NCBI GenBank assembly: GCA_022457155.1
Contig: JAJGOT010000317.1
Span: 62,001-126,000, forward strand
Reading direction: 5' to 3'
From: Cladopsammia gracilis
Lineage: Eukaryota > Cnidaria > Anthozoa > Scleractinia > Dendrophylliidae
DNA length: 64,000 bases
This document shows, piece by piece, positions 57,583-64,000 of the stretch (positions are counted from its first letter, which is position 1; the number at the start of each line of letters is the position of its first letter). A program made the position numbers and the translations under genes. The notes under the pieces are model-generated. The model had not been told where the DNA came from. It worked only from the letters and a program-made list of their open reading frames with translations, and made no database searches.

Positions 57583-58346
57583 AAGTTCATGCTATTTTGC
57601 TCTGCCATACCGCTCATATTAACCACAAACTTTCCTGTCCCATTTAACTTTCTTATAACCTCTCCATTAGTAAAATACACCCTGAAATTCTCAAACTACG
57701 TTTCCCAAGAAAACGCATTTAACCTATTTTTACCCTTTTAAAGTAGCTATAATGGTTTTACGACAAATGATTGAAACTGATACGTAACGTGAGATATCGA
57801 AATTTAAGAAGGACTAATACCTTTGCGGTAACGTAATGTGAGATATGACAAGTTCATCACAAGTTCTGACATCCCAATACCCTAGGGAAATTAACAATAG
57901 GTCCGGGGGTGCTCCCCAAACATTTTAGTGGCGGTATGTGATGCCCTTCTTGAAATCCTAACCGCTTTAACCAACCATATCCTCAATGCCCTAATATAGC
58001 TTCTATAAAGAAGGAACAAGAAAACCCCCGGACAAAAGTCCACAAAATTTTGTTAACAACTTTTGTCCCTTTTTACTACTCGACTTCGAAATCTCGCTTA
58101 ATGCGCAAGCGCATTAACGAGATAAAAACTATACTTATATAGTAGTAAAAAGGGACTGGGACCGAGATTAAGTACAAAACTTAACAGTTGATCTATAAAA
58201 AGAAACAGCTAATTAATAAAGCATCAGCTTTTCGCTACTGACGTTTGCATTAAAAGCTGGCTTCAGTTCTTGTATAAACAATGTTTCTTTGATTTTACAG
58301 TGGAAATCAGTTTTGCCCGACGCTAAGATATCAAAATAATCCCACC
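57583..58346. repeat. Inverted-duplicate segment, right copy (PLE end and tail)
   Basis: Reverse complement of 21959-22722. On the minus strand 58346-58213 encodes WDYFDILASGKTDFHCKIKE through SSEKLMLY, the PLE GIY-YIG end. The rest is the shared non-coding tail. Confidence 0.88.
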
Positions 58347-58510
58347 TAGACTTTTCGGCGACGGCAACGAGAACGTGGAAAAAAATAATAGGTTTAATTA
58401 GCAAAACAACGGCTCTGCACCTGCGTTACACACTTTTCCATGTCGCACGGCGATTGTGAGAGTTTCCTAGGAGTAAAGGGAAGTTTCACCCAGGTTTCAG
58501 CTTTCATCTT

Positions 58511-58753
58511 TTATCTCCGTTTCCAATTTCTCTCTTTTATTTTGCTTGCGAAAGAATGAGTTCTTTTTATCGTGTTGAGTAGAAGAGAGACCCAATCGAA
58601 GACAGATCTCAACTCCTCAAGTATATAAACGTTTGGTCGCAAGCCTTTCTCAGGTTCTTCAAATTCCATCCAGAATCCTGCATTGCCATAAAACATTCCA
58701 TTGATTTGCAAACAGAAGTTTGGAACGTTTCTGTCAACAAACGGTGGAACCAT
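58511..58753 (-). CDS. Hypothetical ORF, 80 codons
   Basis: Protein-like composition (FVDRNVPNFCLQINGMFYGN.., then RPNVYILEELRSVFDWVSLL). No family recognised. It lies between a PLE relic and a hAT relic. Confidence 0.2.
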   Translation of the reverse strand: MVPPFVDRNVPNFCLQINGMFYGNAGFWMEFEEPEKGLRPNVYILEELRSVFDWVSLLLNTIKRTHSFASKIKERNWKRR

Positions 58754-58778
58754 ATGGATGAGTAAAGGTTGGACCAGG

Positions 58779-59684
58779 TAGGGGCGGACCCAGGAAATCT
58801 ATAAAGAGGGGGCCGGAGCAATTTTTATAGTGACAATATGGGCGCGCCAGCGCCCATCAGGAGCGCCGAAGGCGTGACAATCTAGGGGGGGTTCGGGGCA
58901 TGCCCCCCGAAAATTTTGATAATTGGAGTACTCGGAGATGCAATCTGGTGCATTCTGAACGCCTAAATTTATCAATTGCTTGGATTCCATATTGAACAAG
59001 AAATGCTGAAATATTTAATAAAATACGGGTGTGGTTGTCAAAGAAGTACAATAAACACTTTTAAAATGATGCGTGTTTTGATGAATGACATGACCTTTTC
59101 CAACTTAACAATAATATTAAATCAAACATGAGCCGTAGCAATTGCGGCGAGAGCGCGACCTCGCGCCAAAGCAGCAACATTTTCCCCCGGAAAATTGATG
59201 CTATACTGCATGCATTCTGGGAACATTTGTGACCAAAAATGAAGGCTTCGGATGACAGATTTTAAGATAATTTTTCAAAAACAAACGAAATATCCCGTGG
59301 AAATGACTTTAAGAAGAGTCACTGCAGGGGTTGATTAATGTCATCCTTCTCTGGTTACGCTTGGCATAGTCGTCAACAATTGCACCATAATCTAAAGCTA
59401 CGTCTTTGTGAACAAAGAGCAGCAACAGTGCGTTGAGGCGGTCTTCTCCCATGGTGCTTCTGCTGAAACATTCTTGAAACTTGTTTAAAAAGGCGGGTTG
59501 ATTCGAACAACGCTTGATAATGTTCATATTGATAATAGAGGAAACATATCTCAGGAAACAAAGCAAAAGCTGCAAAATACCATCTGACAGACGTTGCTAA
59601 CTAAAATATTAAAAAATAATAATAATAATCCCAGGCAAAAGGGGTGGCCGCGGCCCCCTCGGCCCACCCCTAAATCCGCCCCTG
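58779..59684 (-). mobile_element. Internally deleted hAT element
   Basis: The right end, inverted, is CAGGGGCGGATTTAGGGGTG; the left end is TAGGGGCGGACCCAGG. hAT elements commonly start CAGGGGCGG. It holds a transposase C-terminal fragment on the minus strand. A clean 8-bp duplication could not be fixed. Confidence 0.65.
59309..59575 (-). pseudogene. hAT transposase C-terminal (dimerisation) fragment
   Basis: EDRLNALLLLFVHKDVALDYGAIVDDYAKRNQRRM matches in pattern the hAT dimerisation end found in ZMYM1/TTF-type transposases (ERLN.L.LL..HKDI.LDY..++D.YA...PRRM). Only about 60 residues of the family remain. The DDE part is lost. Confidence 0.65.
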
Positions 59685-60994
59685 CCAGGGATTCAGCGAG
59701 CTCTAAACAGAGCTCCTGGTCCAAGTGGTTATCGCTTGCATCGGCCATGTTACGAACAATTTTTCTGTGACTTCGCGAACGCAATCTACTCATTACAAGT
59801 TCTAGAAGTATTCAAGTTTCGCGCGTAGGCAGACTTCCTGCTTTTTCAGTTGAACATTAACAATTCAATAAGCCGTGTTAAACAGATGACTGCATTTCAT
59901 CAATGAGGTTTTGCTACCTATTGTTTGTTCTTCTTTACGAAGACAATGACCACACTCCAGACACGCGCGAATTTTGAACCTCGAATATTCTAGCGGAAAA
60001 GTATACAACTTCGTTTACTCGGAATTCGAAAAAACGATCGACGTATAGGTAAGACGTCTATGTAAAATAATTGCTCTATCATCCGAGGATTCTTGCTTTT
60101 TTGCGAGAAAATCAAAGTTGGAATTTTACAAGGGTGTTTTCCCGTACTAAAGTTACCGTAATAACCACAATTTTCAAAGTGGAAAGTCTACAACTTATTC
60201 TTGTTCAGTTTACTCAGCTTACATTGTAAATGGTAGGATGACTTGTGAATCCTTCAACTACAAAAAGCTGTCCGCCTTATCATTTAAAGAAAAGTCATAT
60301 GTTATACTTCAAAATGGCTGTTTTAGTCAGTATACATCTCCAAATTCACCTCTTTTCTCTGCAATTGCAGCGCTTTTATTGAACATAAATGCTTGAATAG
60401 TCCGCCTGCAATGGCTCATTAATATGCAAAATGTCCGGCCATTCTACCGATGAACCAAAGTATTTTTAGAACAGAATAAATGTATTTTTTCGTCTCTGTT
60501 TGCGTTTTTATCAAATGACCAAAAACGTAGAATATTTAGTCTGCTATTTTTTTTTGTATTGCCTTGTTCGCAGAAGATTGACAAACGAGCTCTGCTCTTC
60601 TCAGAGAAATCCCTTTTAAAGCCCGCCTTTAGTTTAAGAAGTCACTGGATTTTTCAAAGTGCTTTCAACAAGCACGTTGTTTGTCAAAAACATATTTTGC
60701 TAGTAAACTATTCCCGGACAGTTTTGAACTAGGGTATGGATTTTAGAGATCAGAGACGCGTCAGGAGCACGCAAGGGATCGTTTCGGTAGAAAGTTTTTC
60801 GGAAGGCCTTAGTCATCGTAAAATTTGTAATAAATAAGATTACAAACTAGAGTGTTCTTTAGTAACTAACATGTCGCCTCAAACTGTCGTAACATCGGAA
60901 AATTTAACGCCTTTCATTCTCGGAGGGATAAAAATGTCGTTTTGGGTTAAAATAAGCTCAGCTAGGCTGGGATTTTCGGAAGGTGAAAGCAGTT
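59685..60994. other. No gene recognised
   Basis: AT-rich sequence leading to the satellite; no domain or repeat supported. Confidence 0.4.
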
Positions 60995-63900
60995 GGTAAA
61001 TTCAGGGGATAGGATTCCTTTATATGGGAGTCCCCCAGGGTAAATTCAGGGATAAGATTCATTTTATGGGAGTCCCCGCGGGGTAAATTCAGGGGATAAG
61101 ATTCATTTATATGGGAGTTCCCCCGAGGGTAAATTCAGGGATAAGATTCGTTTATATGGGAGTTCCCCCCGAGGGTAAATTCAGGGGATAAGATTCATTT
61201 ATATGGGAGTTCCCCCGAGGGTAAATTCAGGGGATAAGATTCATTTATATGGGAGTTCCCCCGAGGGTAAATTCAGGGATAAGATTCATTTATATGGGAG
61301 TTCCCCCGAGGGTAAATTCAGGGGATAAGATTCCTTTATATGGGAGTCCCCCCGGGGTAAATTCAGGGGATAAGATTCATTTATATGGGAGTTCCCCCCG
61401 AGGGTAAATTCAGGGGATAAGATTCATTTATATGGGAGTCCCCCCGAGGGTAAATTCAGGGGATAAGATTCATTTATATGGGAGCTCCCCCCGAGGGTAA
61501 ATTCAGGGGATAAGATTCATTTATATGGGAGCTCCCCCCGAGGGTAAATTCAGGGATAAGATTCATTTATATGGGAGTCCCCCCGAGGGTAAATTCAGGG
61601 GATAAGATTCCTTTATATGGGAGTCCCCGCGGGTAAATTCAGGGGATAAGATTCATTTATATGGGAGTTCCCCGGAGGGTAAATTCAGGGGATAAGATTC
61701 GTTTATATGGGAGTCCCCCGAGGGTAAATTCAGGGGATAATATTCATTTATATGGGAGTTCCCCCCGAGGGTAAATTCAGGGGATAAGATTCCTTTATAT
61801 GGGAGTCCCCCGGGGTAAATTCAGGGGATAAGATTCCTTTATATGGGAGTTCCCCCGGGGTAAATTCAGGGATAAGATTCATTTATATGGGAGTTACCCC
61901 CGAGGGTAAATTCAGGGATAAGATTCCTTTATATGGGAGTTCCCCCGAGGGTAAATTCAGGGATAAGATTCATTTATATGGGAGTCCCCCCGAGGGTAAA
62001 TTCAGGGGATAAGATTCATTTATATGGGAGTTCCCCCCGAGGGTAAATTCAGGGATAAGATTCATTTTATGGGAGTCCCCGCGGGGTAAATTCAGGGGAT
62101 AAGATTCATTTATATGGGAGTTCCCCCCGAGGGTAAATTCAGGGGATAAGATTCGTTTATATGGGAGTTCCCCCGAGGGTAAATTCAGGGGATAAGATTC
62201 ATTTATATGGGAGTTCCCCCCGAGGGTAAATTCAGGGGATAAGATTCATTTATATGGGAGTTCCCCCCGAGGGTAAATTCAGGGGATAAGATTCCTTTAT
62301 ATGGGAGTCCCCCGGGGTAAATTCAGGGGATAAGATTCATTTATATGGGAGTTCCCCCGAGGGTAAATTCAGGGGATAAGATTCATTTATATGGGAGTCC
62401 CCCCCGAGGGTAAATTCAGGGGATAAGATTCATTTATATGGGAGCTCCCCCCGAGGGTAAATTCAGGGGATAAGATTCATTTATATGGGAGCTCCCCCGA
62501 GGGTAAATTCAGGGGATAAGATTCATTTATATGGGAGTCCCCCCGAGGGTAAATTCAGGGGATAAGATTCCTTTATATGGGAGTCCCCGCGGGGTAAATT
62601 CAGGGGATAAGATTCATTTATATGGGAGTTCCCCGGAGGGTAAATTCAGGGGATAAGATTCCTTTATATGGGAGTCCCCCGGGGTAAATTCATGGGATAA
62701 GATTCCTTTATATGGGAGTTCCCCCGAGGGTAAATTCAGGGATAAGATTCATTTATATGGGAGTTACCCCCGAGGGTAAATTCAGGGATAAGATTCCTTT
62801 ATATGGGAGTTCCCCCGAGGGTAAATTCAGGGATAAGATTCATTTATATGGGAGTCCCCCCGAGGGTAAATTCAGGGATAAGATTCCTTTATATACCAGT
62901 CCCTCAGGGTAAATTCAGGGATAAGATTCCTTTATATGGGAGCCCCCAGGGTAAATTCAGGGATAAGATTCCTTTATATGGGAGTCCCCCGAGGGTAAAT
63001 TCAGGGATAAGATTCATTTATATGGGAGTCCCCCCGAGGGTAAATTCAGGGGATAAGATTCGTTTATATGGGAGTTCCCCCGAGGGTAAATTCAGGGGAT
63101 AAGATTCATTTATATGGGAGTTCCCCCCGAGGGTAAATTCAGGGATAAGATTCATTTATATGGGAGTCCCCCCGAGGGTAAATTCAGGGGATAAGATTCA
63201 TTTATATGGGAGTCCCCCCGAGGGTAAATTCAGGGATAAGATTCCTTTATATGGGAGTTCCCCCGAGGGTAAATTCAGGGGATAAGATTCATTTATATGG
63301 GAGTCCCCCCGAGGGTAAATTCAGGGGATAAGATTCATTTATATGGGAGCTCCCCCCGAGGGTAAATTCAGGGGATAAGATTCATTTATATGGGAGCTCC
63401 CCCCGAGGGTAAATTCAGGGGATAAGATTCATTTATATGGGAGCTCCCCCCGAGGGTAAATTCAGGGGATCAGATTCATTTATATGGGAGTCCCCCCGAG
63501 GGTAAATTCAGGGGATAAGATTCCTTTATATGGGAGTCCCCGCGGGGTAAATTCAGGGGATAAGATTCATTTATATGGGAGTTCCCCCGAGGGTAAATTC
63601 AGGGGATAAGATTCATTTATATGGGAGTTCCCCCGAGGGTAAATTCAGGGGATAAGATTCATTTATATGGGAGTTCCCCCCGAGGGTAAATTCAGGGGAT
63701 AAGATTCCTTTATATGGGAGTCCCCCCGGGGTAAATTCAGGGGATAAGATTCCTTTATATGGGAGTTCCCCCCGGGGTAAATTCAGGGATAAGATTCATT
63801 TATATGGGAGTTACCCCGAGGGTAAATTCAGGGATAAGATTCCTTTATATGGGAGTCCCCCGAGGGTAAATTCAGGGATAAGATTCCTTTATATGGGAGT

Positions 63901-64000
63901 TCCCCCCGGGTAAATTCAGGAATAAGATTCATTTATATGGGAGTTCCCCCGAGGGTAAATTCAGGGATAAGATTATTTTATATGGGAGTCCCCCCGAGGG
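60995..64000. repeat. 47-bp satellite array, over 60 copies, open at the right edge
   Basis: The unit is about 45-48 bp: GGTAAATTCAGGG(G)ATAAGATTC, (A/C/G)TTTATATGGGAG, then (T)(T/C)CCCCC(C)GAG. Indels of one G or C vary the length. Variant units recur in blocks: the CCCCGCGGGG variant sits at about 61074, 61625, 62077, 62585 and 63538, and GGGAGCTCC variants at about 61483, 62443 and 63352. This suggests a higher-order period near 950-1000 bp. Confidence 0.97.

Noticed and set aside
58779..59684. Clean 8-bp target duplication for the hAT remnant
   Set aside because: CCAGG occurs on both sides but not at matching offsets; ends are probably eroded.
62712..63102. Repeated Gly/Pro/Arg frames in the satellite
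   Set aside because: Units vary in length by single bases, so frames break often; it is non-coding satellite.
60995..64000. CRISPR-like array
   Set aside because: No unique spacers; units are near-identical head to tail, and the genome is eukaryotic.

Overview
This window looks like nuclear DNA from an anthozoan cnidarian, most likely a stony coral. The grounds are spliceosomal introns, a metazoan-type mevalonate diphosphate decarboxylase gene, and the mix of Penelope-like elements, DIRS/Ngaro-type tyrosine-recombinase retrotransposons, tRNA-derived SINEs, many short inverted-repeat elements and long microsatellites. The species assignment is inference. Almost everything here is mobile or repetitive DNA. 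One conserved host gene is recognisable in part: MVD on the minus strand, exons 1-5 between 11414 and 7160. A second host ORF on the minus strand was split by a retrotransposon (48133-47820 and 40947-40865).

Layout. 1-3731 is one copy of a dispersed repeat whose second copy occupies 27222-38984; the second copy has been opened by two insertions that the first copy lacks. 3732-7159 holds tandem repeats, a hairpin and a foldback element. 7160-11414 is MVD with repeat-filled introns. 15051-21466 is an old, decayed DNA transposon with a PLE, a SINE and a TA-flanked MITE nested inside it. 21679-27117 holds PLE, DIRS-like, MITE and LINE remnants. 29474-37294 is an intact-looking 7.8-kb DNA transposon of the same superfamily as 15051-21466. 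37335-38319 is a non-autonomous element. 40948-47819 is a nearly complete Ngaro-type element with gag, RT/RNase H and tyrosine recombinase. 48134-60994 is repeat-rich DNA with a long inverted repeat, an OTU fragment, palindromes, MITEs and a hAT remnant. 60995-64000 is a 47-bp satellite array running off the right edge.

The main discovery is the pair of related DNA transposons. Both begin TAGTCC, have roughly 130-bp imperfect terminal inverted repeats and are flanked by 3-bp target duplications (TGA and TAC). Each carries one gene in the same orientation. In the intact copy this gene is two exons, about 1530 aa, with two N-terminal CxxC...HxxxC modules, a C-terminal region whose acidic motifs match the FEN1/XPG (PIN-like) nuclease order, and a cysteine-rich CXC tail. 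The unfilled target site is preserved in the duplicate sequence at 2971-2982, which fixes the element ends to the base. From memory this fits the Academ type of DNA transposon (XPG-like nuclease, Cys8 motif, 3-4-bp duplications), but I could not check this.

The Ngaro-type element shows the diagnostic split direct repeats A1-ORFs-B1-A2-B2. Its B1/A2 junction equals the joint formed by connecting B2 to A1, as expected if the internal junction is copied from a circular form. Removing it rejoins a minus-strand reading frame.
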